Assembly (NCBI RefSeq): GCF_001682385.1
Contig: NZ_CP016210.1
Span: forward strand, 2,294,001-2,358,000
DNA length: 64,000 nucleotides
Direction of reading: 5' to 3'
Source of the DNA: Azoarcus olearius
Lineage (GTDB): Bacteria; Pseudomonadota; Gammaproteobacteria; Burkholderiales; Rhodocyclaceae
A model generated the notes under the pieces. That model saw only the letters and a list, made by a program, of their open reading frames with translations. It searched no databases and was not told where the DNA came from. A program made the translations under genes and the position numbers. Positions 25,487 to 34,303 of the stretch are shown in pieces (position 1 is the first letter of the stretch; each line of letters begins with the position of its first letter).

Positions 25487-26635
25487 TCAGACCGCAAGCG
25501 CGGTCATTTGTCTCAGTTCTGCCGCAAGCACGCCCAGCGTTGCCAGGAAGGCATCGATCTCCGCGGCGGTGGTGTCGCGTCCGAGGCTGACCCGTACCGC
25601 GCCACGCGCGACGGTGGGCTCAACACCCATCGCAAGCAGCGTATGGGAGGGTTCCGGGTTGGCGCTGGAGCAAGCAGAGCCGCTGGCCACGGCGTGGCCA
25701 GCGCGATCGAGCTTGCCGACCAGGGTCTCGCCGTCCAGCCCCTCAAGTGCAAAAAACACGGTGTTCGGCAGGCGCTCGGCCCCCATCGAGAACACCCGGG
25801 CGCCCAGTGCGACAACGCCCGCCTCTACGACCTCGCGCAGCCGCCGCAGGCGCGGCGCTTCGTCGGCGACACGGCCTGCTGCACGCTCGCAGGCGACGCC
25901 AAACCCGACGATGGCCGCGACGTTTTCGGTGCCGGAGCGCAGATTGCGCTCCTGCCCCCCGCCCGCAACCAGGGGCGCGAGTTCGACCCGCTTGTCCAGC
26001 ACCAGCGCGCCCGCGCCGAGCGGGCCGCCGACCTTGTGCGCGGACAGCGACAACGCATGCACGCCCAGCGCGCGGAAATCCACCGGCAGCTTGCCCAGGG
26101 CCTGCACCGCATCGGTGTGGAACCAGGCGCGCGTGGGGCGGGCTTCCTCCGCCAGTCGAGCGATGTCCTGCAGCACCCCGGTCTCGTTGTTGGCGAGCAT
26201 GACCGAGATCAAGGCCGGACGCGCGTCGAGCGCCGCCCGCCACGCCGGCCCGGCCACGACGCCTTCCGCGTCCACCGCGATCTCTTGGAAGGTCCAGCCC
26301 TGGCGTCGCAGTTGGCGCGCCGGTTCGCGCACACAGGGGTGTTCGATCGCGCTGACCGCTACCGTGGCCGGCTTGAGCAAGGCTGCGGCACCTTTGACGA
26401 AGAGATTGTTCGCTTCCGAGCCGCCGCTGGTGAAGATCACCTCGGTGGGGTGCGCGCCGACTGCGGCAGCAACCCGCGCCCTCGCCTCGTCGATTGCCGC
26501 CCGGGCCTGCCGTCCGTACTCGTGGCGGCTGGACGCGTTGCCGAAGCGCTCACCCAGCCACGGCAGCATCGCATCGCGCACGGCCGGATCGAGCGGCGTG
26601 GTGGCGTTCCAGTCGAGGTAGGCCGGACGGAACAT
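25487..26635 (-). CDS. Second cysteine desulfurase (NifS/IscS-like paralogue)
   Basis: A 382-residue class V aminotransferase with PLP lysine K201 (SLSAHKVGGPLGAGALVLDK) and a catalytic cysteine C322 in a group I loop (ASGSACSSANPEPSHTLLAMG). It is clearly diverged from the neighbouring IscS and lacks the IscU-binding C-terminal tail, ending at LAAELRQMTALAV. It probably liberates sulfur from cysteine, but for an acceptor other than IscU, or as an accessory sulfur source. It is placed between iscR and iscS, with 6 bp after iscR and 33 bp before iscS, so it shares IscR control. No nif genes are nearby. Local duplication followed by divergence, or capture of a nifS-type gene, would both fit. 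Confidence 0.9.
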   Translation of the reverse strand: MFRPAYLDWNATTPLDPAVRDAMLPWLGERFGNASSRHEYGRQARAAIDEARARVAAAVGAHPTEVIFTSGGSEANNLFVKGAAALLKPATVAVSAIEHPCVREPARQLRRQGWTFQEIAVDAEGVVAGPAWRAALDARPALISVMLANNETGVLQDIARLAEEARPTRAWFHTDAVQALGKLPVDFRALGVHALSLSAHKVGGPLGAGALVLDKRVELAPLVAGGGQERNLRSGTENVAAIVGFGVACERAAGRVADEAPRLRRLREVVEAGVVALGARVFSMGAERLPNTVFFALEGLDGETLVGKLDRAGHAVASGSACSSANPEPSHTLLAMGVEPTVARGAVRVSLGRDTTAAEIDAFLATLGVLAAELRQMTALAV

Positions 26636-26641
26636 GGGGCG

Positions 26642-27124
26642 TCAGGCAGCGGCAGTCTCGCGCAAGGCAATCGCGGCGCGACGACGCACGTCCTTGAGCA
26701 CGTTCATGTCCGGGTCCGGCTTGATCTCGCGTTGCACCAGCGCGGCCAGCGAAACCGAATCCAGATACGCGTACATGCGCTTGTTCAGATTCGCCCACAG
26801 GTCGTGAGTGACGCAGCGGTGCTCGTCGTGACAGTTCTGCTTGCCGCCGCACTGCGTCGCATCCAGCGGCTCATCCACCGCGATGATGATGTCGGCGACG
26901 GTAATGGCAGCCATGTCGCGCGCCAGCCGGTACCCACCACCCGGGCCGCGCACGCTGCTGACCAGCTTATGGCGGCGCAACTTGCCGAACAGCTGTTCCA
27001 GATAGGACAAGGAAATCTTCTGACGGTCCGCGATGCCTGCGAGCGTCACCGGGCCGTCGGCCTGGCGGGACGCGAGGTCGATCATCGCAGTGACGGCGAA
27101 ACGCCCTTTCGTGGTAAGCCTCAT
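26642..27124 (-). CDS. iscR: Fe-S cluster-sensing regulator IscR
   Basis: An Rrf2-family winged-helix regulator of 160 residues from ATG 27124, which is preceded by GGAG. The [2Fe-2S] ligands match E. coli numbering exactly: C92, C98, C104 and H107. With its cluster it represses type-1 sites, chiefly the isc operon, and cluster loss relieves repression. It is the first gene of iscR-nifS-like-iscS-iscU-iscA-hscB-hscA-fdx-iscX. A promoter with an overlapping type-1-like operator is visible 69-101 bp upstream of the start, so autoregulation is expected. Confidence 0.97.
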   Translation of the reverse strand: MRLTTKGRFAVTAMIDLASRQADGPVTLAGIADRQKISLSYLEQLFGKLRRHKLVSSVRGPGGGYRLARDMAAITVADIIIAVDEPLDATQCGGKQNCHDEHRCVTHDLWANLNKRMYAYLDSVSLAALVQREIKPDPDMNVLKDVRRRAAIALRETAAA

Positions 27125-27139
27125 GGTGTCTCCTTCAAG

Positions 27140-27157
27140 CTTCGACCGCAGTCGAAG
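27140..27157 (-). other. Hairpin in the iscR mRNA leader
   Basis: CTTCGAC-CGCA-GTCGAAG is a perfect 7-bp inverted repeat with a 4-base loop, just upstream of the iscR ribosome site and downstream of the predicted promoter. In RNA it would form a stable tetraloop hairpin. It may protect the 5' end or tune iscR translation; its sequence does not resemble an IscR type-1 site. Confidence 0.45.
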
Positions 27158-27192
27158 GATCGCGCCGGGAGAATACCCGAACGTTTCGCTCA

Positions 27193-27225
27193 ACTATACG
27201 TATTCCGACAAAATCGGTCAACTAA
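27193..27225 (-). promoter_or_regulatory. iscR promoter with overlapping IscR type-1-like operator
   Basis: On the minus strand a -35 TTGACC (27216-27221) and -10 TATAGT (27193-27198) are separated by exactly 17 bp. A 25-bp site (27201-27225), reading TTAGTTGAC...GTCGGAATA, matches the known IscR type-1 pattern (ATASYYGACTRWWWYAGTCRRSTAT) at 18 of 25 positions, including both GAC/GTC cores, and covers the -35 box. Holo-IscR bound here would block RNA polymerase, as in E. coli. The boxes are seen; function is inferred. Confidence 0.72.
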
Positions 27226-27244
27226 TGTGCCGTGCCGGACAGGA

Positions 27245-28000
27245 TCAATCGACCATGCGCGAGAGTCGTCCCGCGTCGAAATCGTCGTTCTGTTCGGTCG
27301 CACGGTCGAGGTTGATGCCAGCGGCGGCGAGCCGGTCCAGCAGGCACTGGAGGCGGCGATCGGTCTCGACCGCATGGTCGAGCAGCCCGTGCAGCGCCTT
27401 GGAGAGCGGATCATCCATGTCCCGCGTGACGCCGTAGGCGGAAAAGCCCATCTGCTCGGCCTTCTGGGCGCGGACGCTGTCGCGCTCCGAATCCAGTACG
27501 CGCGCGGGATTGCCCACTGCGGTGGCCCCCGCCGGCACCGGTTTGACGACCACCGCGTTGGAGCCGATCTTGGCTCCATCGCCGACCGTGAAACCGCCCA
27601 GAACCTTGGCGCCCGCGCCCACCACCACCCCCTTGCCCAGTGTTGGATGGCGCTTGGTGCCTCGATAGAGCGAGGTGCCGCCGAGGGTGACAGCCTGGTA
27701 GATCGTGCAGTCGTCACCGATCTCCGCCGTTTCCCCGATCACCACGCCCATGCCGTGGTCGATGAAGACCCGGCGCCCGATCGTGGCGCCCGGATGGATT
27801 TCGATGCCGGTGAGGAAGCGGCTGACATGGCTGATGAAGCGTCCCAGCCAGAACAGCTTGCGCGTCCACGCGGCGTGCGCCACGCGATGGAACATCAACG
27901 CGTGCACACCGGGATAACAGGTCAGCACTTCCCATGTCGATCGGGCTGCGGGATCGCGCTCGCGAACGCTGGCCAGGTCTTCACGGAGGTGGCTGAACAT
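27245..28000 (-). CDS. cysE: Serine O-acetyltransferase
   Basis: A 251-residue hexapeptide-repeat acetyltransferase. The catalytic region [18 protein letters not shown] and the acetyl-CoA-binding turns [23 protein letters not shown] are intact. CysE makes O-acetylserine from serine and acetyl-CoA, the committed step of cysteine synthesis. Cysteine is the sulfur donor for the desulfurases downstream. The C-terminal end (GRLSRMVD) lacks the terminal isoleucine that docks O-acetylserine sulfhydrylase in E. coli, so a stable cysteine synthase complex is uncertain. It lies between trmJ and iscR on the same strand, and a site resembling an IscR operator stands upstream. Confidence 0.95.
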   Translation of the reverse strand: MFSHLREDLASVRERDPAARSTWEVLTCYPGVHALMFHRVAHAAWTRKLFWLGRFISHVSRFLTGIEIHPGATIGRRVFIDHGMGVVIGETAEIGDDCTIYQAVTLGGTSLYRGTKRHPTLGKGVVVGAGAKVLGGFTVGDGAKIGSNAVVVKPVPAGATAVGNPARVLDSERDSVRAQKAEQMGFSAYGVTRDMDDPLSKALHGLLDHAVETDRRLQCLLDRLAAAGINLDRATEQNDDFDAGRLSRMVD

Positions 28001-28073
28001 GCTGTTTTCCTTGCCAGAAAGGGTGGACGGCAGGGCGTGACAATGTCGCGCCCACGCCCACGTTGTCGGTTTA

Positions 28074-28098
28074 ATTTCCGACTATTTTAATCGACTTT
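28074..28098 (-). promoter_or_regulatory. IscR type-1-like operator upstream of cysE
   Basis: The minus strand reads AAAGTCGATTA, three bases, then AGTCGGAAAT-like sequence. It agrees with the IscR type-1 pattern at 21 of 25 positions, better than the site before iscR itself. It lies 74-98 bp upstream of the cysE start and overlaps the last codons of trmJ. A second inverted repeat, GTCGG-N8-CCGAC (28065-28082), partly overlaps it. No strong -35/-10 pair is evident around it. Confidence 0.5.
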
Positions 28099-28815
28099 TC
28101 GCTGAAAGCTAGAGAGCATCCCGCGCAGGATGCCGACCTCTTCCTTTTCCAGGCGGACGCGGCCGAAGAGCCGACGCAGTCGCGGCAACAGCCGGCGGGG
28201 ATTGGACGGTTCGTGAAAGCCGCTCTCGGTCACCGCCTGCTCGAGGTGCTGCAGGAAGCCCTCCACCTCGTCATGCGTTGCCAGCCGCGGTGCCGGGTCT
28301 GCATCCAGTTGCGGCTGCAACGCCGCCATCCGCATCTCGTAGCACAGCAGCTGGACCGCGGCGCCGAGATTGAGCGAGGAGAACGCGGGATTGGCGGGGA
28401 TGGAAACCGGCATGCCACACAGCAGCACGTCTTCGTTGGACAGGCCGCTGGTTTCGTTGCCGAACACCAGCGCCACGTCCCCTTGCTCGGCAAAGCGCAG
28501 CAGTTCCACGGCAGCCGCGCGCGCGTCACGCCGTGGTAGCGCAAGTTCGCGCCGGCGGGCGGTGACCGCAGCGGCCAGCACGGTGCCGGCGAGCGCTTCC
28601 GCCAGACTGCCGACCACCCGCGCATTGCGCAGCAGGTCGTCCGCGCCCGATGCCCGTGCGTCCGCCACCGGGTCGGGGAATGACTCGGGCGCGACCAGCC
28701 ACAGCTGGGACAGCCCCATGGTCTTCATTGCGCGCGCGGCAGCGCCTATATTTCCGGGATGACTGGTGCGCGACAGCACAATGCGGACGCGGTCGAGCGC
28801 GAGGGCGGCGTTCAT
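28087..28815 (-). CDS. trmJ: tRNA (cytidine/uridine-2'-O)-methyltransferase TrmJ
   Basis: A SPOUT-fold RNA methyltransferase of 242 residues from ATG 28815, where homology starts (LDRVRIVLSRTSHPGNIGAAARAMKTMG). The knotted SAM-binding motifs ALVFGNETSGLSNEDV and SIPANPAFSSLNLGAAVQLL are well preserved. TrmJ 2'-O-methylates position 32 in the anticodon loop of several tRNAs. It is the first gene of the trmJ-cysE-isc strand and is divergent from suhB, the order seen in Pseudomonas too. The link to Fe-S genes is positional only. Confidence 0.95.
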   Translation of the reverse strand: MNAALALDRVRIVLSRTSHPGNIGAAARAMKTMGLSQLWLVAPESFPDPVADARASGADDLLRNARVVGSLAEALAGTVLAAAVTARRRELALPRRDARAAAVELLRFAEQGDVALVFGNETSGLSNEDVLLCGMPVSIPANPAFSSLNLGAAVQLLCYEMRMAALQPQLDADPAPRLATHDEVEGFLQHLEQAVTESGFHEPSNPRRLLPRLRRLFGRVRLEKEEVGILRGMLSSFQRKVD

Positions 28816-28817
28816 AA

Positions 28818-28823
28818 TAGAAT
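28818..28823 (+). promoter_or_regulatory. Predicted -10 box of suhB
   Basis: TAGAAT lies 80 bp upstream of the suhB start in the 89-bp gap between the divergent trmJ and suhB genes. It matches the -10 form used repeatedly in this window. No convincing -35 is seen. Confidence 0.4.
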
Positions 28824-28904
28824 TCTGCGTTTTTCGTACCTGATTGCGGCCGGGCCGGATGCATCGTGCGTCCCGCCCTACCCCCACTGCCGAGACACAC
28901 CTGA

Positions 28905-29717
28905 ATGCATCCGATCCTGAACATCGCCGTCAAGGCTGCCCGTCGCGCCGCCACTGTCATCAACCGCGCTTCGACTCAACTGGATCTGCTCGCCGTGCAA
29001 TCGAAGTCGCCAAACGACTTCGTCACCGAAGTGGATCACGCTGCCGAGCAGGCAATCGTCGAAGTGCTGCGCGAGGCCTATCCGGGGCACGGGATTCTAG
29101 CAGAGGAGTCCGGCGAGCTTGCGCCGGCCAACGGCGGCGAAAGCGAGTTCACCTGGATCATCGATCCGCTCGACGGCACCACCAATTTCATCCACGGCTT
29201 CCCGCAGTACGCGATCTCGATCGCACTGGCGAAGAACGGCGTGCTGGAGCACGGGGTGGTGTACGACCCCAACCGCAACGAACTGTTTACCGCCTCGCGC
29301 GGCAGCGGCGCCTTCCTCAATGACCGCCGGATCCGCGTCTCGCGTCGCACCCGCCTGAACGAAGCACTGCTGGGCACGGGCTTTCCCTACCGCCAGTTCG
29401 ACAACGTCGATGCCTACCTGGCCATCTTCCGCGAACTGACGCAGAAATCCGCTGGCATCCGCCGCCCCGGCGCCGCCGCGCTGGACCTGGCCTACGTCGC
29501 CTGCGGCCGTCTGGATGGTTTCTGGGAGTTCGGGCTGGCGCCGTGGGACATGGCGGCAGGCGCGTTGCTGATCCAGGAAGCTGGCGGCCTGATTTCCGAC
29601 CTTGGCGGCGAAGCCAATTACCTCGCCACCGGCAACGTGGTTGCAGGCGCACCGAAAGTGTTCGGGCAGTTGCTGCCGGTGGTCCAGTCCTACCGCACCG
29701 CCAACCTCCAGGCCTGA
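28905..29717 (+). CDS. suhB: Inositol-1-monophosphatase family protein SuhB
   Basis: A Mg2+-dependent phosphatase of 270 residues with the complete family signature: EESGE, then [17 protein letters not shown] (first metal site), and [15 protein letters not shown] near the C-terminus. E. coli SuhB hydrolyses inositol monophosphate and also joins the rRNA antitermination complex with NusA/NusB, its essential role. This protein is the expected length for SuhB and stands in the suhB/trmJ-cysE-isc order. It has its own -10 box and is followed by a GC hairpin. Confidence 0.95.
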   Translation: MHPILNIAVKAARRAATVINRASTQLDLLAVQSKSPNDFVTEVDHAAEQAIVEVLREAYPGHGILAEESGELAPANGGESEFTWIIDPLDGTTNFIHGFPQYAISIALAKNGVLEHGVVYDPNRNELFTASRGSGAFLNDRRIRVSRRTRLNEALLGTGFPYRQFDNVDAYLAIFRELTQKSAGIRRPGAAALDLAYVACGRLDGFWEFGLAPWDMAAGALLIQEAGGLISDLGGEANYLATGNVVAGAPKVFGQLLPVVQSYRTANLQA

Positions 29718-29726
29718 TCCTCTTCC

Positions 29727-29749
29727 GCCGCCGGTCTCGGCCCGGCGGC
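29727..29749 (+). terminator. Hairpin after suhB, possible terminator
   Basis: GCCGCCGG-N7-CCGGCGGC forms a perfect 8-bp stem ten bases beyond the suhB stop. No T-run follows, so it is at best a weak or Rho-assisted terminator. Confidence 0.45.
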
Positions 29750-29862
29750 AGATTGATTGCGCATGCAGCGGCCCCCGGGACGACCCGCGGCCGCTGGGCG
29801 GGCGGACGCGCAACGGGTTGCGGCAAGCGGCGTGAGCCGGGCCGAACGCGTTGCGGAACGAC

Positions 29863-30396
29863 CTATCGGGCGTCGCCCAAGGCCGTCCGCAGACCGTCGA
29901 AGCCCGCCGTGTAGATGCCTGCGACGATCTCCTTCGCCTTCGCGTCATCAACATCCTTCGCGTTGCGGTCGCGCTTGAAGGTGCTCTTCCAGGTCACCAC
30001 CGCCCCTGCGCCAGAGGGCGCAACGGACAGTGTCGACACGTAGTGCGTGACGGGTAGCGGGGATTCCGTGATGCGGTAGGTCATGGCGTGCCGTCTGGCA
30101 TCGTAGGCAAGCAGCTCCTCCACGAGGCGGGCGCCATCCTTGGTGGTGACCGTGCGGACGGCGCCGACCTTGTTGTCGGCCCCCTTCACGATGTCGGTCG
30201 CAGCCACCGCAGGATGCCATCCCGACAAGCCCGAGAAGTTTCCTACCACCGCCCACACCTTCGCAGGACTTGCCGCTACCGTGACCGATTCGGTCACCTT
30301 GAGATCGGCTGCGCCGGCAAGCGTACCGGTGGCCAGGACGACAACGCCGAGGACGGCGCGGACGATCGCCGCAGATGCGGGTTGCAAGGACTTCAT
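29863..30396 (-). CDS. Secreted SRPBCC (START-like) domain protein
   Basis: A 177-residue exported protein. Residues 1-29 form a signal peptide (hydrophobic IVRAVLGVVVLATGTLAGAA, cleavage after GAA), followed by one SRPBCC/polyketide-cyclase fold beginning LKVTESVTVAASPAKVWAVVGNFSGLSGWHP. Such periplasmic proteins include MxaD, which assists methanol dehydrogenase, but many have no known ligand. No dehydrogenase or cytochrome gene lies next to it, so no partner can be named. A strong ribosome site (AAGGAGG) precedes the start. The leader carries a small hairpin (GCCAGC-TACCG-GCTGGC, 30424-30440). It is monocistronic, convergent with suhB. Confidence 0.85.
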   Translation of the reverse strand: MKSLQPASAAIVRAVLGVVVLATGTLAGAADLKVTESVTVAASPAKVWAVVGNFSGLSGWHPAVAATDIVKGADNKVGAVRTVTTKDGARLVEELLAYDARRHAMTYRITESPLPVTHYVSTLSVAPSGAGAVVTWKSTFKRDRNAKDVDDAKAKEIVAGIYTAGFDGLRTALGDAR

Positions 30397-30961
30397 GTGT
30401 CACCTCCTTATGGTTGGGTTGGCGCCAGCTACCGGCTGGCGGATTGTCTTGCCGATCAAGCAGGTGGCGCGGCAATGTCGATGAGGTCGATCGGCGCCCT
30501 TCTGCAAGGCGATGGCTCGCGGAGAGGACGAAACGCAACAAGCATGCCCATCGTATGGCGGCGGGATGCCTTCCGCGCCGGCCCTGCCACGAGGGCGACC
30601 CAAGGAAGTGCGCCGACCCGGCGGGGGCACGAGATGTGTCCTGAAATCGGACACATGCGTGCGTCATCGCGACACAGCAACTCGCACCGGACGCGCTCGT
30701 TGTCGGGCCGTGGGGCAGACCGGCCTGCGCCAAGTCGGGGCTGGTAAGATGCTGCCCCGCCCGTCAGCGCCTTCATCCGGCGGGTATCCGGAAGGCACCG
30801 CACAGCATGTGCCAGCAGGACTGGCCCGGGCCGGCTTTTGCCCTTGCCACCCTCATGACCGATATCGCCGCGCCGGACAATGAAGTGTCGCTACGACTTG
30901 ACGGACCAACAGGTCATGCGGCGAATACCGCAGCATCACCCGAACTGATGAGAATTTGAAG
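30397..30961. other. 565-bp gap between the SRPBCC gene and mutS
   Basis: No frame here looks coding on either strand: the short open frames lack ribosome sites and have no recognisable domain. The gap should contain the divergent promoters of the SRPBCC gene and mutS. The clearest signal is the perfect palindrome at 30634-30656. I looked for sigma-54 -24/-12 spacing (GG-N10-GC) on both strands and found only near misses. Confidence 0.6.
30634..30656. promoter_or_regulatory. Perfect palindrome, operator candidate
   Basis: ATGTGTCC-TGAAATC-GGACACAT has two 8-bp arms with no mismatch around a 7-base centre. It lies about 240 bp upstream of the SRPBCC gene and 306 bp upstream of mutS. The form (TGTCC-N7-GGACA) suits a dimeric activator or repressor. 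The protein that binds it is unknown. Confidence 0.5.
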
Positions 30962-33547
30962 GTGAAACAGCGACTTACGGACGAAGCGATCAACGCTCAC
31001 ACTCCCATGATGCAGCAATACCTGCGCATCAAGGAGCAGCACCCCGATACGCTGCTGTTCTACCGGATGGGCGACTTCTATGAACTGTTCTTCGAGGACG
31101 CCGAGAAGGCCGCCCGTCTGCTCGACATCACGCTGACCACGCGAGGCCAGTCAGCCGGGATGCCGATCCGGATGGCGGGCGTTCCGTTCCATGCTGTCGA
31201 ACAGTACCTCGCAAGGCTGGTGAAGCTCGGCGAATCGGTGGTGATCGCCGAACAAGTGGGCGAGCCGGGCGCCACCAAGGGGCCGATGGAGCGCGCGGTC
31301 AGCCGGATCGTCACGCCGGGTACGCTCACCGACGCGGCTTTGCTCGATGACCGTCGCGATGCGCTGCTGCTGGCGGCCAACATGCACCGCGGTGTGCTGG
31401 GCATGGCCTGGCTCAACCTTGCCAACGGCGAATTCCGCTTGATGGAATGCCCGGCAGAATCCCTGCAGGCCCAGTTCGAGCGCCTGCGGCCGGCGGAAGT
31501 CCTCATTCCGGACGGCCTGGCGTTGCCACTGATGGAAACGCTGGCCCCCGCGTTGCGGCGGCTGGCGGACTGGCAGTTCGACGCCGACACGGCACACCGG
31601 CTGCTCACAACTCACTTCGGCACCCGCGATCTCGCTGGTTTCGGCGTAGAGGAAGCGCCGGTGGCGCTGGGCGCCGCGGCCGCGCTGTATGACTACGCCA
31701 AGGCCACGCAGCGCCAGAGCCTGGCCCATCTCACGGGCCTTAGGCTGGAGCGCGAGGCAGAGTTCCTGCGGCTGGACGCAGCGACCCGCCGCAATCTCGA
31801 ACTGACCGAAACACTGCGTGGCGAGCCGTCACCCACACTGCTGTCCTTGCTGGATACCTGCATGACGAGCATGGGGTCGCGCTGGCTTCGCCATGCGCTC
31901 CATCACCCCTTACGCGACCGCACGGTTCCGGCTGCACGGCAGCAGGCGGTTGCCGCGCTGGTGGGCGATGGCGACGGTCTGCATGCCCAGGCGGTGCGTG
32001 GGGCCCTGCGTGGTGTGGCGGACGTGGATCGCATTACCGGCCGGATTGCCCTCCGCAACGCGCGCCCGCGCGATCTGTCCGCTCTGCGCGAAAGCCTGAG
32101 CCGCCTGCCCGAGTTACGTCAGACCCTGGCTCAGATCGGTGACGAGGGCATGGTCGGCGGGTTGGCCGCGGCGCTGGATGTCCAGCCCGAGTTGCTTCAA
32201 TGTCTGCAGCGCGCAATTGCCGACGAGCCTGCGGCCATGGTGCGCGACGGCGGCGTCATCGCCGCAGGATACGACGCGGAACTGGACGAACTGCGCGGCA
32301 TCCAGACCAATTGCGGCGAGTTCCTGATGGCCCTGGAGGCGCGGGAACGCGAGCGCAGCGGCATTGCGAACCTGAAGGTCGAGTTCAACAAGGTGCACGG
32401 CTTCTACATTGAGGTCAGCCACGCCAATGCCGACAAGGTGCCGGATGACTACCGCCGGCGCCAGACTCTGAAGAACGTCGAGCGCTATATCACGCCGGAA
32501 CTGAAAGCCTTTGAAGACAAGGCGCTCTCTGCCCAGGAGCGTGCGCTGGCGCGGGAAAAGGCCCTGTACGAAGCACTGCTCGATGCGCTCTCGCCCTACA
32601 TCCCCGCCCTGCAAGGATGTGCTCGTGCGCTGGCCACGCTTGACGGCCTGGCGGCGTTCGCGGAAGCCGCGCTGCGCTACGGTTACGTCCGCCCGGTGTT
32701 CAGCAACCAACCCGGCATCGAGATCCGGGGCGGCCGCCACCCGGTGGTGGAGCGCCAGGTCGAGGATTTCATCCAGAACGACGCGCGCCTCGGTTCGACG
32801 CGCAGGATGCTGATGATCACCGGCCCCAACATGGGCGGTAAATCCACCTTCATGCGGCAGGTGGCGTTGATCTGCCTGCTCGCCCACGTCGGCAGTTTCG
32901 TACCGGCGCAGAGCGCGGTGCTGGGGCCGCTGGATGCGATTTTCACCCGTATCGGCGCATCGGATGACCTCGCCTCCGGCCGATCGACCTTCATGGTGGA
33001 GATGACGGAGGCCTCGGCCATCCTGCACGGCGCCACCGAACACAGCCTGGTGCTGATGGACGAGATCGGGCGCGGCACCTCCACCTTTGATGGCTTGGCG
33101 CTCGCGTTCGCGATCGCCCGCCATTTGCTCGAAAAGAACCGCAGCCTGACCCTTTTCGCAACCCACTACTTCGAGCTGACCCGCCTTAACGGCGAGTACC
33201 CGGAGTGCGCCAATGTCCATCTGGATGCAGTGGAGCATGGCCACCGCATCGTCTTCCTTCACGCGCTGGAAGACGGACCCGCGAGCCAGAGCTACGGGAT
33301 CGAGGTGGCGGCGCTGGCCGGAATTCCGGCGCCGGTCATCCGCGACGCAAAACGACGCCTGCGCGCGCTGGAGAATCGCGAGGTCGGCGCCGGACCCCAG
33401 GCCGACCTCTTCGCCGCCCTGCCCGACGACGACGACGCGCCGCTCTCGCACCCGGTGCTGACTGCACTGGCGGAGATCGATCCCGACAGCCTGAGTCCGC
33501 GTGAAGCCCTGGAACGCCTGTACGCCTTGAAGCGCCTGAGTGCATGA
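30962..33547 (+). CDS. mutS: DNA mismatch repair protein MutS
   Basis: MutS is the mismatch-recognition ATPase. The mismatch-reading [11 protein letters not shown] is near the N-terminus, Walker A is GPNMGGKST (from residue 621), and the D/E and signature motifs are [13 protein letters not shown] and ATHYFELT. A non-ATG start is needed to include the conserved [10 protein letters not shown] segment. GTG 30962, with GAG nine bases ahead, is preferred over TTG 30956; it gives 861 residues. It recognises base mismatches and small loops and recruits MutL. The last bases overlap the next gene (ATGA), so a spermidine-synthase-like protein is translationally coupled to it. Confidence 0.96.
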   Translation: MKQRLTDEAINAHTPMMQQYLRIKEQHPDTLLFYRMGDFYELFFEDAEKAARLLDITLTTRGQSAGMPIRMAGVPFHAVEQYLARLVKLGESVVIAEQVGEPGATKGPMERAVSRIVTPGTLTDAALLDDRRDALLLAANMHRGVLGMAWLNLANGEFRLMECPAESLQAQFERLRPAEVLIPDGLALPLMETLAPALRRLADWQFDADTAHRLLTTHFGTRDLAGFGVEEAPVALGAAAALYDYAKATQRQSLAHLTGLRLEREAEFLRLDAATRRNLELTETLRGEPSPTLLSLLDTCMTSMGSRWLRHALHHPLRDRTVPAARQQAVAALVGDGDGLHAQAVRGALRGVADVDRITGRIALRNARPRDLSALRESLSRLPELRQTLAQIGDEGMVGGLAAALDVQPELLQCLQRAIADEPAAMVRDGGVIAAGYDAELDELRGIQTNCGEFLMALEARERERSGIANLKVEFNKVHGFYIEVSHANADKVPDDYRRRQTLKNVERYITPELKAFEDKALSAQERALAREKALYEALLDALSPYIPALQGCARALATLDGLAAFAEAALRYGYVRPVFSNQPGIEIRGGRHPVVERQVEDFIQNDARLGSTRRMLMITGPNMGGKSTFMRQVALICLLAHVGSFVPAQSAVLGPLDAIFTRIGASDDLASGRSTFMVEMTEASAILHGATEHSLVLMDEIGRGTSTFDGLALAFAIARHLLEKNRSLTLFATHYFELTRLNGEYPECANVHLDAVEHGHRIVFLHALEDGPASQSYGIEVAALAGIPAPVIRDAKRRLRALENREVGAGPQADLFAALPDDDDAPLSHPVLTALAEIDPDSLSPREALERLYALKRLSA

Positions 33548-34299
33548 GTACACCGATCGACATTTCCGAGGAGGCCGGTGTCCGTTACCTCCACTTTGGC
33601 TCCGACTGGGTACAGGGGGCGATGCGCATCCGCAAACCCAATGCGCTCGAACTTGCCTACACGCGGGAGATGATGGCCGGCCTTCTGCTGCGCGGAGACT
33701 CGCCGTGGCCGCGGCGGGTACTGGTGATCGGACTGGGCGCCGCGTCGCTGACCAAATTCATCCACCTGCACTGTCCGGAGGCGCAACTGCATGTGGTGGA
33801 GATCGAGCCGGCGGTGGTGGCCGCGGCGCGCCAGTTCTTCCGCCTGCCGGCCGAAGACGCGCGTTTTCGCATCCATGTCGGCGACGGTGCCCGTTACGTG
33901 CTGGAATCGCCGCGGCAGTATGACTACATCCTGGTCGACGGCTACGACCGCAATGCCCGTGCTGGCGCCCTGGACACCCTGCCGTTCTATCAGGCGGCGC
34001 GCGCCCGCTTGAGCGAAGACGGTTTGCTGGCGGTCAACCTCTTCGGTCGGTCGCGCGGCTACAAGGCGAGCGTGGAACGCGTGTTCTCGGCCTTCGACGA
34101 TCGGGCGATTGCATTTCCTTCGTGCGATAGCGGCAACGTGGTGGCCTTTGCCGCGGTGGGTGAGCGCATCGACTTGCCGGTGAGGGACATCCGCCAGCGC
34201 GCCGAGGCGCTCAAGACGCGGACCGGGCTGGACCTGCTGCCTACCGTAACCCGGCTGGAGCAGGCCGGCAGCCTCCCGGGCGGAAGCCTGCTGCTGTAA
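33544..34299 (+). CDS. Spermidine synthase-like methyltransferase-fold protein
   Basis: A 251-residue protein with the Rossmann core of the spermidine synthase family: [16 protein letters not shown] (nucleoside loop), VVEIEPAVV (acidic ribose ligand) and [14 protein letters not shown]. It lacks much of the N-terminal beta-sheet domain that forms the tetramer and polyamine pocket in true SpeE, so aminopropyl transfer is doubtful. Related stand-alone proteins are widespread in betaproteobacteria with no assigned substrate. Its start codon overlaps the mutS stop (ATGA). It is convergent with dnaQ, 4 bp apart. Confidence 0.8.
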   Translation: MSTPIDISEEAGVRYLHFGSDWVQGAMRIRKPNALELAYTREMMAGLLLRGDSPWPRRVLVIGLGAASLTKFIHLHCPEAQLHVVEIEPAVVAAARQFFRLPAEDARFRIHVGDGARYVLESPRQYDYILVDGYDRNARAGALDTLPFYQAARARLSEDGLLAVNLFGRSRGYKASVERVFSAFDDRAIAFPSCDSGNVVAFAAVGERIDLPVRDIRQRAEALKTRTGLDLLPTVTRLEQAGSLPGGSLLL

Positions 34300-34303
34300 C
34301 GGC

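Noticed and set aside
24194-28090. A very long open frame (about 1300 codons) on the plus strand across the isc operon
   Set aside because: It is exactly antisense to well-defined isc genes, is rich in His, Arg, Gln and Val as expected from reverse-complemented GC-rich codons, and shows no domain.
28905-29717. Direct functional link of suhB to the isc genes
   Set aside because: The order suhB/trmJ-cysE-isc is conserved, but suhB is on the opposite strand with its own promoter; the link is only positional.
30397-30747. Small genes in the gap upstream of the SRPBCC gene
   Set aside because: Short frames exist in several registers but none has a ribosome site, family similarity or codon use like the neighbours.
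30397-30961. Sigma-54 -24/-12 promoter for mutS or the SRPBCC gene
   Set aside because: Several GG...GC pairs are present but none has the required 10-base spacing.
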